This document shows positions 11,722-24,664 of a stretch of 64,000 nt of DNA, one piece after another (position 1 is the stretch's first letter; the number at the start of each line of letters is the position of its first letter). Position numbers and translations under genes: made by a program. Below the pieces are notes generated by a model. That model was not told where the DNA came from and did not search any database. It saw only the letters and a program-made list of their open reading frames with translations. This stretch comes from an uncultured Pelagibacteraceae bacterium (lineage in GTDB: Bacteria; Pseudomonadota; Alphaproteobacteria; Pelagibacterales; Pelagibacteraceae): the NCBI GenBank assembly GCA_902615975.1, contig CACMRC010000001.1:124001-188000 (forward strand), in the 5' to 3' direction.

Positions 11722-11913
11722 ATGACAAAAAAATTAGCTAAAATAAAATATTTACCTAATAATTTTCAAATTATTGAACAGGGAGATTATGTCGAGTGTG
11801 CAGTGTCTAAGAAAAAAATTAGCATTCAAGATTTAACATACTGGAACGTAGAGTTACAAGAGGCATATTTTTCATATAAAGAAGCTTTTAAAAAAAGAGA
11901 GACTACTTCATAA
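11722..11913 (+). CDS. DUF2093 family small protein
   Basis: MTKKLAKIKYLPNNFQIIEQGDYVECAVSKKKISIQDLTYWNVELQEAYFS; start moved to the internal ATG at 11722. Confidence 0.75.
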   Translation: MTKKLAKIKYLPNNFQIIEQGDYVECAVSKKKISIQDLTYWNVELQEAYFSYKEAFKKRETTS

Positions 11914-11920
11914 GTATTTA

Positions 11921-12781
11921 TTATTTCCAGCGATTGTGAGACCATATCCATTCTTCTGGATTTTTAATTATCATATTTTCAAGAATTTTATTTAGCTCAT
12001 CGGTTATATTTTCAATGGTCTCATCTTTAGAAAAGTATATTGGATTATTAATTTTTATTCTGTATCTTAAACCTTCAATTCTTTTAATAGAAACAGGTAT
12101 GATTGGAATATTAAATTTTTTCACTAGCTGAGCAGGTATAGTCGTTGTTAAAGCTTTTTGATTAAAAAAATTTGATAGTATTCCCTCAGATACACGTTGA
12201 TCAATCATTAAAGCTGTTGAAAATTTATTTTTTTTTAATTTAATCAATTTTTTTAGACCTCCAATACCTTTTTTAATTTGATTTTTGCAAATATATTTAA
12301 TTCTTATTCTTTCCATTACTCCGTTAAGAAAAATATTATTTAAAGGACGGTATATTGTTGAGAGATTAATATTCGATTTTTCTAAATGCATTGCCATTAG
12401 TTCAAAATTACTAAAATGACCAGATATAAATATAGCTTGCTCATTTGATGATTTAATTTTATCTAATATTTCTTGGCCTTCTATTTCAATTTTATTTGCA
12501 AGATTCCCAAATCTAAAATTTTTCATAAACATAAATTCTGCAAAAACATTTCCATAATTTTTCCACATAGAACTAGAAATTTTTTTTAGAACTAAATTAT
12601 TAATATTTGGAAAAGCTTTTTTTATATTTGATTCAACAACTTCTTTGGATCTAAAATATGGACCAATTAACTCAAAAATTTTTCCACTAAGTTTAGAAGA
12701 TAAATTTGGACCCAATATTTTAAATATTATGAAACTTAATATAACAAATAAAAACTGTATAAAATATTTTATATATTTCAT
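11921..12781 (-). CDS. lpxL: Lipid A biosynthesis lauroyl/lysophospholipid acyltransferase (LpxL/HtrB-like)
   Basis: ISGHFSNFELMAMHL, LMIDQRVSEG, NPEEWIWSHNRWK; next to lpxK and waaA. Confidence 0.85.
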   Translation of the reverse strand: MKYIKYFIQFLFVILSFIIFKILGPNLSSKLSGKIFELIGPYFRSKEVVESNIKKAFPNINNLVLKKISSSMWKNYGNVFAEFMFMKNFRFGNLANKIEIEGQEILDKIKSSNEQAIFISGHFSNFELMAMHLEKSNINLSTIYRPLNNIFLNGVMERIRIKYICKNQIKKGIGGLKKLIKLKKNKFSTALMIDQRVSEGILSNFFNQKALTTTIPAQLVKKFNIPIIPVSIKRIEGLRYRIKINNPIYFSKDETIENITDELNKILENMIIKNPEEWIWSHNRWK

Positions 12782-12784
12782 ATT

Positions 12785-13708
12785 TTAAATTATTGCTTTT
12801 ATAAATCTTTCTTCGTCAACTATTTGTAATTCTGTCTTAATGTACAGAATTTTATTTGAGTACATATTATTTAATCTAAAAAAATCTTTTTCAGTTGTAA
12901 TTATTTTACAATTCAACTTTTTTGCTTCATATAAAATTTTATTAATATCAAAACTTTTGTATTCATAGTGATCTGGAAATTCCAAATCTTTTAAAACTTT
13001 TAATCCATAATTTTTAATCATTGAAATAAAAGTATTATGGTTTCCAATACCAGAAAATACCAAATATTTATCATTTTGATTAAAACTTTTTATGTTTAAA
13101 GGTTTATATTTCCCCACATGAATGGTTATGTTAGGATTTATTTTTACCACTTCTTTTTTTAAAAAATCTAAATTTTCCAAGTTTCCATTTAAAAATATAT
13201 GTTGATAATTTCTTAGATTTTCTATTTTTTCTCTTAATGGACCAGAAGGAATAGTCATTCCATTCCCTATCCAATTTATATTATTGAAACAAACAAAACT
13301 TAAATCATATTCAATAGAACAATCCTGAAGTCCGTCGTCCAAAATAGCAATGTCATAATTTTCTTTCTCTGCTTGTTTAATTGCCTCAATCCTATCATCA
13401 GACACAAAAAGCTTACCTTTGCTCTGTAAAAGTTTTTGCTCATCTAATTGATTTTTATAAAATTTTTTAATGAAACATGATTTTATTTTTTTTTTTATTA
13501 AAAGTTCATTTAATTTAATACTTAAAGAGGTCTTTCCTGTTCCACCTATATATATATTTCCAACACAAATAGTTTTAATTTTAAATTTTTTACTTTTTAT
13601 TTTTTTTTTGGATCTAATAAATTGAATTAAAAATGCTAATGGGGAAAGTATATATGCGATTATATTTGGTTTTTTATTGTTCCAAAACTTAGGTTTTTTT
13701 AAATTCAT
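12785..13708 (-). CDS. lpxK: Tetraacyldisaccharide 4'-kinase
   Basis: VGNIYIGGTGKTSLSIKL Walker A, AILDDGLQD, FSGIGNHNTFI, ITTEKDFFRL. Confidence 0.93.
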   Translation of the reverse strand: MNLKKPKFWNNKKPNIIAYILSPLAFLIQFIRSKKKIKSKKFKIKTICVGNIYIGGTGKTSLSIKLNELLIKKKIKSCFIKKFYKNQLDEQKLLQSKGKLFVSDDRIEAIKQAEKENYDIAILDDGLQDCSIEYDLSFVCFNNINWIGNGMTIPSGPLREKIENLRNYQHIFLNGNLENLDFLKKEVVKINPNITIHVGKYKPLNIKSFNQNDKYLVFSGIGNHNTFISMIKNYGLKVLKDLEFPDHYEYKSFDINKILYEAKKLNCKIITTEKDFFRLNNMYSNKILYIKTELQIVDEERFIKAII

Positions 13709-14939
13709 TATTAATTAGCTTATCTAATTCATTTATAGTTTTTTTTAGAATTTTTTCTCCAATATTTTTAATTTTAATTCCTATAGTTTTATTTTTTTCA
13801 AATTTTATCGCAGATGCTAATTGTTTTGGTGTATTAATTTTTTTTGAAACGTTAAATGTTTTTAAGTGTTTATATACATCTTTAAAATTGTCTATATTTG
13901 GACCGTGTAAGATTTTTGCACCAAATCTTGCAGCCTCTAACGGATTTTGTCCACCTCTTTTAATAATAGAGCCACCTAAAAATACCGAATTTCCAATTTC
14001 GTGAAATTTTTTAGTTTCTCCAAATGTATCAACAATATAAATATCAACTTTATTAAGATTTTTTGATTTAGAGCTATGAAAAGCTACTTTTAAATTTAGA
14101 TTTTTAATTTCTTTAGCGATATTTTTCGCCCTGTGTACATGTCTAGGAATAATTATTGTCAATAAATTTTTAACCTTTTTTTTAAGTTCTATATGAGTTT
14201 TTGCACAAAATAATTCCTCATTTTTATGCGTACTGGATGCAACCCAAATTTTTTTATTTTTAAACTTTAATTTAAAATTATTACTAAATTTATTTGAATT
14301 CTTTTCAGGATTTTCTGCAAATTTTAAATTACCAATAGGTTTGATTTTTTTTGTATTTAATTTTTTTAAATAAATTTTTGTTTCAATATTTTGAGGGAAT
14401 GCAACTGTAATCCTTTTAAAAATTGAAAATGAAAAATAATTTAATTTATTCCATCTTTTAAATGTTTTTTTTGTTAATCTTGCGTTTAATAAAATTAATG
14501 GAATTTTTTTATTATACAAATTTTTAAACATGCTTGGCCAGATCTCTGATTCAATAAATATTGCTATTTTTGGTTTCCAGTAATTAAGGAAACTATTTGT
14601 CAAAATTGGGTGATCTATAGGGTAATATTGATGAATTGTTTTTTTAAAATTAAATTTTTTAAAAACTTCATAAGAACTTAGTGTAGTTGTCGTTATTAAA
14701 ATTTGATTTATTGATTTCTTTTTTTCATAATTTTTTATTATAGGTATTATACTATTTAATTCACCTACACTTGCACCATGAAACCATATTAAATTTTCTG
14801 ACGTTTTTTTTTTGGAAGGTATACTTAACTTTTCTTTAAATCTTTTTTTATCCTCTTTATTTTTAATTATTCTTAAAATTAATACAATTGGAGATATTAT
14901 TAAGAATATTGTCACAATTATTTGATATAAAAAAAGCAT
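13689..14939 (-). CDS. waaA: 3-deoxy-D-manno-octulosonic-acid transferase
   Basis: WFHGASVGELNSIIPII, FIESEIWPSMF, NARLTKKTFKRW, ASSTHKNEE, GGSIIKRGGQNPLEAARFG. Confidence 0.95.
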   Translation of the reverse strand: MLFLYQIIVTIFLIISPIVLILRIIKNKEDKKRFKEKLSIPSKKKTSENLIWFHGASVGELNSIIPIIKNYEKKKSINQILITTTTLSSYEVFKKFNFKKTIHQYYPIDHPILTNSFLNYWKPKIAIFIESEIWPSMFKNLYNKKIPLILLNARLTKKTFKRWNKLNYFSFSIFKRITVAFPQNIETKIYLKKLNTKKIKPIGNLKFAENPEKNSNKFSNNFKLKFKNKKIWVASSTHKNEELFCAKTHIELKKKVKNLLTIIIPRHVHRAKNIAKEIKNLNLKVAFHSSKSKNLNKVDIYIVDTFGETKKFHEIGNSVFLGGSIIKRGGQNPLEAARFGAKILHGPNIDNFKDVYKHLKTFNVSKKINTPKQLASAIKFEKNKTIGIKIKNIGEKILKKTINELDKLINNEFKKT

Positions 14940-14941
14940 TT

Positions 14942-16678
14942 TTATTTTTGAATCTGCTTTTCATAAAATTTTTTATATAATTCTGATTCTTTCATTAATT
15001 CAATATGTTGCCCACTTTCAACGACCCTTCCAGCATCAATTACATAAATATTGTTTGAATTTAATATTGTAGATAAACGGTGTGCAATTACTATTGTTGT
15101 TTTGTCTTTAGTTAAAACTTTTAATGCCTCTTGAATTTTTGACTCTGTTTCAGAGTCTAAAGAGGAAGTTGCTTCATCCAGTAGTATAATTGAGCTCTTC
15201 TTTAACATTGCTCTTGCTATTGATATTCTTTGTTTTTCACCACCTGATAATCTAACTCCATTTTCACCTATCAATGTTTCAAATTTATTTGGCAAATTAT
15301 TTATAAACTCATCGCAAAATGATAATTTCGAAACCTTATAAATTTCCTCATCAGAGGCATCTTCTTTAGCATATTTTATATTATTTTTTATTGTATCATC
15401 AAACAACGTAGTTTCTTGGCTAACCATGGAAACTTCTTTTCTAATTGACTCAATTGTACACTTATAAATTGACTGACCATCAATTAAAATATCACCTGAT
15501 TGTGGATCATAAAATCTTGGTATTAAATTGAGTATTGTTGATTTCCCAGATCCACTATGACCTACCAACGATGTCATCTTGCCACCCATAAATTTAAGAT
15601 CTATTGATTTTAATGTTTCACCTTCATCAATCTCATAGGAAAAATTAATATTTTTGAACTTAATTTCAGAATTATTTATTTTTAGTGGCTTGGAATCATT
15701 TTTATTTTTAATTTTATTTTCTTGATCAATTATAGGCAAAATTCTTGACGCTGCAGATAGGCCCTGATTTAAAACCATATTTAGTGTCGATAATGCTCTC
15801 ACTGGCTGATAAGCTAGCATCATAGCCGCTAAAAAAGAAAAAAAATTGTTTATATCAAGATCTCCGCTTGCAATTAATTTACCAGAGTAGAAAATTAAAA
15901 TAGCAATCATGATTCCAGTCAAGGTTTCCATAATAGGAGACATTCTCACATATACAGTTTGAATTTTTTGGCTTTTTTCTTTTAATTGCGTTAAATATAA
16001 GTCTGCTTTTATTTTTTCGCGATCTTCTGTTTGGAAAATTTTAATTAACTTATGATTTTTAAATAATTCAACTAAATAGGTTGTTAAAAATCCAGATTTT
16101 TCTTGAGCTTCTGTTGCGACTTTGCTTATTCTTTTACCGAGTGTTTTAGCAGCTATACTTGCAAGTGGAATCATGACAATAGAAATAATTGCTAGTTTCC
16201 AGTTCTGTAAAAACATAACAACTAGTAATCCAATTAATGTAAGTGAGTCCTTAAAAAGAGTTAAAATTGCATTACTCAACAAATTTGTAATATGAGTTAC
16301 ATCATAAGTTAGATTAGATATAAATTTTCCTGAATGTTTTTTGTCAATAATTTGCGTATCGGTTCCTATTAAATTATTAACCATATCATATTGAAGTTTT
16401 TTTTTTACAGACTCTCCAACAGCTATCATTGTCGCTTTTGCTAGGTACAATGATGTACCTTTTATTGCAAATGCTAAAACAATCATTAAAGGAATTAAAA
16501 TTATTAGCGTTTGATCTTTTTCAATGAATAGTTTTTTTATAGCTGGATCCAATAGCCAGGCAATAGAAGAGGTGCTGCCAGCGACCAAAATTGAAAAAAA
16601 TACTGAAAGAAAAATTTTATTTAAATACTTTTTAGAATAATCATTAAAAAGTCTTTTATAAATTTCAGATTTATTCAT
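14942..16678 (-). CDS. msbA: ABC transporter, permease/ATP-binding (MsbA-like)
   Basis: Six-TM N-terminus; LVGHSGSGKSTILNLIPRFYDP, LSGGEKQRISIARAMLKKSSIILLDEATSSLD; in the lipid A block. Confidence 0.9.
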   Translation of the reverse strand: MNKSEIYKRLFNDYSKKYLNKIFLSVFFSILVAGSTSSIAWLLDPAIKKLFIEKDQTLIILIPLMIVLAFAIKGTSLYLAKATMIAVGESVKKKLQYDMVNNLIGTDTQIIDKKHSGKFISNLTYDVTHITNLLSNAILTLFKDSLTLIGLLVVMFLQNWKLAIISIVMIPLASIAAKTLGKRISKVATEAQEKSGFLTTYLVELFKNHKLIKIFQTEDREKIKADLYLTQLKEKSQKIQTVYVRMSPIMETLTGIMIAILIFYSGKLIASGDLDINNFFSFLAAMMLAYQPVRALSTLNMVLNQGLSAASRILPIIDQENKIKNKNDSKPLKINNSEIKFKNINFSYEIDEGETLKSIDLKFMGGKMTSLVGHSGSGKSTILNLIPRFYDPQSGDILIDGQSIYKCTIESIRKEVSMVSQETTLFDDTIKNNIKYAKEDASDEEIYKVSKLSFCDEFINNLPNKFETLIGENGVRLSGGEKQRISIARAMLKKSSIILLDEATSSLDSETESKIQEALKVLTKDKTTIVIAHRLSTILNSNNIYVIDAGRVVESGQHIELMKESELYKKFYEKQIQK

Positions 16679-17544
16679 TATAAATTTTTTGCAATTAAAA
16701 TATTCAAGAATATTATTAGTCCTAATAAATTATTACTTTTAAAAATCTCAAGACATTTTTTTGGATTTTCCAACTCAAAATTATTAATTTGGTAAAAAAA
16801 TAAATGTCCTAATGGTAGCATGGAAAGAATATAGTAACTAAAATGTATTTTCATAACATATCCTGCAATTAAAAAGAGAGTAAATAAACAAACATAACAT
16901 GTAAGTAAAAATTTTTTCGCGTATTTTTTAAACTTTATAGAGGTTGACTTTAATCCTATTATTTCATCATCTTTAATATCTTGATATCCATATATTGTGT
17001 CGTAACCCAGTGTCCAAAATATGGCCCCAATATAAAAAAGAATTGGGATTAAGCTTATTTCACCGTAAATTGATGTCCACCCAAGAATTAAACCGTAGTT
17101 AAAAGTTATTCCTAAAAATAATTGAGGCCAATAAGTGAATCTCTTCATTAATGGGTAGGTAAATGCAAGTGGCATAGATCCAAATGCAAGTATTATAGTA
17201 AATAGATTAAAATTCAGTAATACAACTAGAGCTATTAAACAAAGAACAATAGAATAAAAAGTTGCTAATTTAATTGAAATCTTACCAGAAGCTACAGGTC
17301 TATTTTTTGTCCTATATACTTTTGAGTCAAATTCCTTATCAAAAATATCATTTACAATGCAACCAGCAGATCGCATTAAAACAGAACCTAAAAAAAATAG
17401 AAATAGAAAATAAAAATAAATATTTAAATCTTTTGAAAAATCGTAAGCTAAAGTTAAACCCCAAGCACATGGCCAAAATAAAAGCATGTAACCAATTGGT
17501 TTTTTTAAACGTGTTAATTCAATAAAAAGTTTTACTTGGTTCAT
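16678..17544 (-). CDS. ubiA: 4-hydroxybenzoate polyprenyltransferase
   Basis: MRSAGCIVNDIFDKEFDSKVYRTKNRPVASG and LGYDTIYGYQDIKDD, both Asp-rich motifs. Confidence 0.95.
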   Translation of the reverse strand: MNQVKLFIELTRLKKPIGYMLLFWPCAWGLTLAYDFSKDLNIYFYFLFLFFLGSVLMRSAGCIVNDIFDKEFDSKVYRTKNRPVASGKISIKLATFYSIVLCLIALVVLLNFNLFTIILAFGSMPLAFTYPLMKRFTYWPQLFLGITFNYGLILGWTSIYGEISLIPILFYIGAIFWTLGYDTIYGYQDIKDDEIIGLKSTSIKFKKYAKKFLLTCYVCLFTLFLIAGYVMKIHFSYYILSMLPLGHLFFYQINNFELENPKKCLEIFKSNNLLGLIIFLNILIAKNL

Positions 17545-17596
17545 AATATTTTACTTGTAAATAACAAAGCCTAGTTTCATAATCAAATTGATTCGT

Positions 17597-18001
17597 ATGA
17601 ATATAGATTACACAGTCACAGCCCTAATGTTTCCTGCAATTCCTTTAATGATGGCTGTTTATAGCAATAGGTTCCATTCTTTAAGTATATTAATTCGACA
17701 ACTTCATGATGAGCATGTTTATGAAAAACATATCCCACCAGAGTGGAAAAAACAGTTCATTAATCTTAGTGGAAGAATAACTCTTTTAAGATGGACAATA
17801 CTTTTTGCCTCATTTGGATTCCTTTTTAATATGTTGACTGTATTTGCTTTGTACTTAGATGAGTTATTTCTGGCTCGAGTAATTTTTGGATCTTGCTGTC
17901 TTTCAATGATTATATCAATAATTTTTTTTATTAGGGAAATTCAAATTTCTACAAATGCACTTAAGCTTCATATGTCAGATATGGATGTTGATGTTAATTA
18001 G
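17597..18001 (+). CDS. DUF2721-like membrane protein
   Basis: NIDYTVTALMFPAIPLMMAVYSNRFHSLSILIRQLHDE; hydrophobic helices; ATG 17597 preferred over TTG 17588. Confidence 0.65.
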   Translation: MNIDYTVTALMFPAIPLMMAVYSNRFHSLSILIRQLHDEHVYEKHIPPEWKKQFINLSGRITLLRWTILFASFGFLFNMLTVFALYLDELFLARVIFGSCCLSMIISIIFFIREIQISTNALKLHMSDMDVDVN

Positions 18002-18968
18002 GAACTATTACAGCAGGGCCTAAAATTTTTCTTCCTTCTAGATCTTTATGAGCTTGTATAATTTCCTCTAACTTATACTTTTTAAAAATTTTAATTTTTA
18101 CTTCACCAGAGCTAATTTTTTTAAACATTGTTTTTGATGCTTCATCTAATTCCTCTCTAGTTGAAAGGTATTGTTGCATTGATGGTCTTACAAGATAAAG
18201 ACCTTTAGGTTGAATGACTTTTGGTACATTAATGTCTGATAATGGTCCTGAGGCATTTCCAAATGAAACCAACATTCCTCTTACCGCTAAACATTCAATT
18301 GAACCATCTAATGTATCTTTACCAACGCCATCATAGACAACAGACACACCCTTACCACTCGTAATTTCTAAAACTTTTTTTGCAAAATCTTCTTTATTGT
18401 AATTAATTATATGATCGTAACCATTTTCTTTCGCTATATTTACTTTTTCCTCTGATCCAACTGTACCTATAACAGTACAACCTAAACTTTTTGCCCACTG
18501 TCCAAAAATCTGACCAACACCACCAGCAGCTGCGTGAAATAAAATTGTTTCTCCTGATTTAACTGAATAAGTTTTGTGCAAAAGATAAAAAGTTGTTAAT
18601 CCTTTTGTCATCAAAGTTGCGGCTATTTCAAGATCAATATCATCTGGTACTTTTACTAAATTTTTAGTTGGATAGTTTCTATGTGAACAATAAGAACCCA
18701 AAGGTATACCTGCATAAGAAATTTTATCACCGACCTTGAAGTCTTTTACATTTTCTCCAATATCAGTAATAACTCCCGCACCTTCTAAACCTAAGCCAAT
18801 TGGTAATTTTAAAGGATATAAACCTGATCTATGATAAGTATCAATATAGTTTAGACCAATTGCTTTTTGTTCAATGGTTACTTGATCAGGATTAGGCTTA
18901 TTTAAAGAAATATCTTTAACTTCTAAAACTTCAGGTCCACCAGTTTTATTAATTTCTACAGCTTTCAT
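17994..18968 (-). CDS. NADPH:quinone oxidoreductase (zinc-independent MDR family)
   Basis: GLEGAGVITDIGENVKDFKVGDKI, HAAAGGVGQIFGQWAKSLGCTVIGTVGS. Confidence 0.9.
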   Translation of the reverse strand: MKAVEINKTGGPEVLEVKDISLNKPNPDQVTIEQKAIGLNYIDTYHRSGLYPLKLPIGLGLEGAGVITDIGENVKDFKVGDKISYAGIPLGSYCSHRNYPTKNLVKVPDDIDLEIAATLMTKGLTTFYLLHKTYSVKSGETILFHAAAGGVGQIFGQWAKSLGCTVIGTVGSEEKVNIAKENGYDHIINYNKEDFAKKVLEITSGKGVSVVYDGVGKDTLDGSIECLAVRGMLVSFGNASGPLSDINVPKVIQPKGLYLVRPSMQQYLSTREELDEASKTMFKKISSGEVKIKIFKKYKLEEIIQAHKDLEGRKILGPAVIVPN

Positions 18969-18971
18969 AAT

Positions 18972-19808
18972 TTATTTTACAAATGTACCATTATGATAAT
19001 CTTGAACTGCTTGCAAGATCTCTGCTTTAGTATTCATCACAAATGGTCCACCTCTGGCTATTTGCTCATTTATTGGTTTGCCGGAAATTACCAAAAATTT
19101 AGAATTTGATTTAGCTTTAACACTTAAATCTTCACCTCTAGTTAGTAATATTAAAGTACTATCTATAACTTGATCGTGTTTATCTTTTCCAATTTCAATT
19201 TCGCCATTAATCAAATAAATAAAAGTATTGTGGGTAGATGGTAACTTAAAATTAAACTTTTTACCTTTATTTAATTCCACATCAAAATAAACTGGTTCAA
19301 CGTTATGTCCATTTATTGGTCCTTCAGCTTTTTCAAATTTTCCAGCAATTACTTTAACTTGCCTATCTTCATCTTTATGAATGCTCATCTTCTCTGCATC
19401 AATATAAATATATTCAGGCTTACTCATTTTTAATTTAGCCGGCATATTAATCCATAATTGAAATCCATGAAGTTTACCTTCTTTCATCGCAGGCATTTCT
19501 GAGTGAATAATTCCACTACCTGTTTTCATCCATTGAACATCTCCTGCAGTCATTCTACCTTCGCCACCTGTGCTATCTTTATGTTCAAAATCTCCAGCTA
19601 ACATATAAGTTACCGTTTCAATTCCTCTATGAGGATGGGGTGGAAAACCAGCAATATAATCTTCACTATTTTCTGATCCGAATTCATCTAGCATTAAAAA
19701 TGGATCAAAATAGTTTGGCTCAACACCAATACTTCTTTTTAATTTAACTCCTGCTCCATCTGAAGCTGGAATAGGGTCTATAATTTTTCTTACTTCAATA
19801 TTTTTCAT
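18972..19808 (-). CDS. Pirin family protein
   Basis: FDPFLMLDEFG, GFPPHPHRGIETVTYMLAGDFEHKDSTGGEGRMTAGDVQWMKTGSGIIHSE. Confidence 0.95.
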   Translation of the reverse strand: MKNIEVRKIIDPIPASDGAGVKLKRSIGVEPNYFDPFLMLDEFGSENSEDYIAGFPPHPHRGIETVTYMLAGDFEHKDSTGGEGRMTAGDVQWMKTGSGIIHSEMPAMKEGKLHGFQLWINMPAKLKMSKPEYIYIDAEKMSIHKDEDRQVKVIAGKFEKAEGPINGHNVEPVYFDVELNKGKKFNFKLPSTHNTFIYLINGEIEIGKDKHDQVIDSTLILLTRGEDLSVKAKSNSKFLVISGKPINEQIARGGPFVMNTKAEILQAVQDYHNGTFVK

Positions 19809-19828
19809 ATTTCGTACATAAGAATTTT

Positions 19829-20491
19829 TTATATTATATCAAGTAACTTACTAAGATCATCGATTTGATGCTTAGGTACATAATCTAGATTATCAAAAAT
19901 ATTATTGTTTCTATTAATCCAAATAGAATTATAACCGTAATTTCCACCACCAGATATATCCCAAGTATTTGCACTCAAAAAGGCAACTTCATTTCTTTGA
20001 ATATGATATTTCTTTATTGGAATATCATAAACTTTAGAGTCTGGTTTATAAACTCCAACTTCCTCAATTGAAAAAATATCATCAAATATATTTTCTAAAT
20101 TATTGCTCTTAACCAATTCCTTAAGAAGGGAAGGTGTACCATTTGAAAGAATTGCAAGTTTTAAATCTTTTTCTTTAAGTGATTTTAAAACTTGAGGTAC
20201 TTCTTTAAATGGTGAAAGAATTTTATAAAGATTTAATAATTCATTTCTCATTGAAGTATTTATTTCATAAGTTTTCATTGATTTATCCAAACTATCTTCT
20301 GTAACTTGCCAAAAATCCTTATGGCGTTTCATTAAACTTCTAAGCCAAGTATATTCTAATTGTGTAGTTCTCCAATAATTAGCGAAACCTTCCCACTTAT
20401 CACCTATTTTATCTTTACATTTTTCAGCAGCCGAGTTGACATCAAATAGGGTGCCGTAAGCATCAAAAATTATTGCTTTAATATTTTTCAT
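19829..20491 (-). CDS. Haloacid dehalogenase type II-like hydrolase
   Basis: IIFDAYGTLFDVNSA, LAILSNGTPSLL, VGVYKPDSKVYD, FLSANTWDISGG. Confidence 0.88.
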   Translation of the reverse strand: MKNIKAIIFDAYGTLFDVNSAAEKCKDKIGDKWEGFANYWRTTQLEYTWLRSLMKRHKDFWQVTEDSLDKSMKTYEINTSMRNELLNLYKILSPFKEVPQVLKSLKEKDLKLAILSNGTPSLLKELVKSNNLENIFDDIFSIEEVGVYKPDSKVYDIPIKKYHIQRNEVAFLSANTWDISGGGNYGYNSIWINRNNNIFDNLDYVPKHQIDDLSKLLDII

Positions 20492-20507
20492 AAACTAACT
20501 TATCAAT

Positions 20508-21206
20508 ATGGGTAACATTAGATTATTTTATTCAAAAAGTTTATCTCTTAATTTGACTGACAAACTTGATAAATCTCAATCTCGCTATGTTTCAAAAGTT
20601 ATGAGATTAAAAGAGAAAGAAGTTTTTTCTCTTTTTAATAGTAGTGGTGAATGGGAAGCGAAAATCTTAAATATAACAAAAAGCATAGTTGAATTTAATG
20701 TCACGAAACAATTAAGACAGAAAGAAAATAGCAAAGAGCTATGGCTAGCTTTCTCTCCTATAAAATCAAATTACTTTAATTTCATGATCCAAAAAGCTAC
20801 AGAACTAGGAGTAACTAAGTTTTTACCAGTCATCTTTGAAAGAACAATTGTTAGAAAAATTAATAAAGAAAGATTGGAAAAAGTAATCATAGAAGCAGCT
20901 GAACAGTCAAATAGAATAACAGTTCCATCAATTGAAGATCCTCAAAAATTAAAAAGCTTTCTAAATAATGATATAGATTTAATATTTACTGACCTCAATA
21001 CTGCTAATACAAAAATTGATCTTACAAAGTTAACAACTAAACCCACTTGCGTAATCATAGGGCCTGAAGGAGATTTTTCTGAGCAGGAGAGGGAAGAGAT
21101 TCTCAAATTTAATGGTGTTCAGTCTGTTAAAATCAATGAAAACATATTGAGATCTGAAACGGCTGTAATTTCTGCTCTATCGATCATAAATTACGCCATT
21201 AATTGA
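20508..21206 (+). CDS. rsmE: 16S rRNA (uracil(1498)-N(3))-methyltransferase
   Basis: FMIQKATELGVTKFLPV, EAAEQSNRITVPSI, IIGPEGDFSEQE, ILRSETAVISALSIINY. Confidence 0.95.
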   Translation: MGNIRLFYSKSLSLNLTDKLDKSQSRYVSKVMRLKEKEVFSLFNSSGEWEAKILNITKSIVEFNVTKQLRQKENSKELWLAFSPIKSNYFNFMIQKATELGVTKFLPVIFERTIVRKINKERLEKVIIEAAEQSNRITVPSIEDPQKLKSFLNNDIDLIFTDLNTANTKIDLTKLTTKPTCVIIGPEGDFSEQEREEILKFNGVQSVKINENILRSETAVISALSIINYAIN

Positions 21207-21267
21207 TATTTTGTCGCTAAAAGTAAAAGTGTATTTTTTTAAAAGACACTCTATATAGGGTAAAAAA

Positions 21268-23719
<2,452 letters not shown>

Positions 23720-23752
23720 ATATAATCAACAAGATTTTTTAACTTTAAATTA

Positions 23753-24664
23753 ATGATTAAGTCTAAATTAAAAAATAGAAACTTATCTCAAGAAGATGCC
23801 TTTAATTTATCTGAATTATTTAAATTAATGAAACCAAGAGTAATGTCTTTGGTTATCTTTACATGTGCAGTTGGTTTGTTAATGGCCCCAAATATTATCC
23901 CAACAAAGGATGCAATAATCGGAATAATTTTAGTTTCAATTGGAGCAGGTGCTGCTGGAGCTTTAAACATGTGGTATGAGTCTGATCTTGATGCATTAAT
24001 GACAAGAACTTGCCTTAGACCAATACCCACAGGAAAGGTAAACAAAAATCAAGCTCTAGTTTTTGGAATTTCCCTTTCAATATTTTCTGTAATTGCGCTT
24101 GATTATTATTCTAACAGATTATCAGCTAGTTTATTACTTTTTACTATTTTGTTTTATGTGTTTGTTTATACAATTTGGTTAAAAAGAAAAACTCCACAAA
24201 ATATAGTGATAGGAGGAGCTGCAGGAGCATTACCCCCAGTGATTGGTTGGACTATAGCTACCAATTCTTTAACTTTTGAGCCAATTACATTCTTTTTAAT
24301 TATATTCTTTTGGACGCCTTCACATTTTTGGGCTTTAAGTTTGTATAAATCAGATGATTACAAAAAAGCGAAAATTCCAATGCTTCCACTAACAAACGGT
24401 GTTGAGAGTACAAAATTAAATATATTTGTCTATTCTTTAACAATGTTACCAGTAATTGTTTTACCTTATGCAATTGGCTTTGTAGATATAACTTTTTTAA
24501 TCCCATCTTTAATTTTGACAATTTATTATAATTATTTATGTTTCGACCTTTATAAATTTAAAAAAAACAAATTTGATGCAAAAAAAGCAAAATCTATTTT
24601 TGGATATTCAATTTTGTATTTATTTTTAATTTTTGCTCTTTTTTTAATTGATAAAATTTTATGA
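23753..24664 (+). CDS. ctaB: Protoheme IX farnesyltransferase
   Basis: LMKPRVMSLVIFT, NMWYESDLDALMTRTCLRPIPTGKV, PSHFWALSLYKSDDYKKAKIPMLP. Confidence 0.96.
   Translation: MIKSKLKNRNLSQEDAFNLSELFKLMKPRVMSLVIFTCAVGLLMAPNIIPTKDAIIGIILVSIGAGAAGALNMWYESDLDALMTRTCLRPIPTGKVNKNQALVFGISLSIFSVIALDYYSNRLSASLLLFTILFYVFVYTIWLKRKTPQNIVIGGAAGALPPVIGWTIATNSLTFEPITFFLIIFFWTPSHFWALSLYKSDDYKKAKIPMLPLTNGVESTKLNIFVYSLTMLPVIVLPYAIGFVDITFLIPSLILTIYYNYLCFDLYKFKKNKFDAKKAKSIFGYSILYLFLIFALFLIDKIL

Noticed and set aside
17274-17525. Plus-strand 83-aa ORF
   Set aside because: Antisense to ubiA.
17590-17594. Single GATTC just upstream of the DUF2721 start
   Set aside because: One isolated GANTC is expected by chance; not evidence for methylation control.
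21207-21267. Possible terminator or hairpin between rsmE and coxB (agtgt...acact)
   Set aside because: Only a 5-bp stem with a long loop; not convincing.
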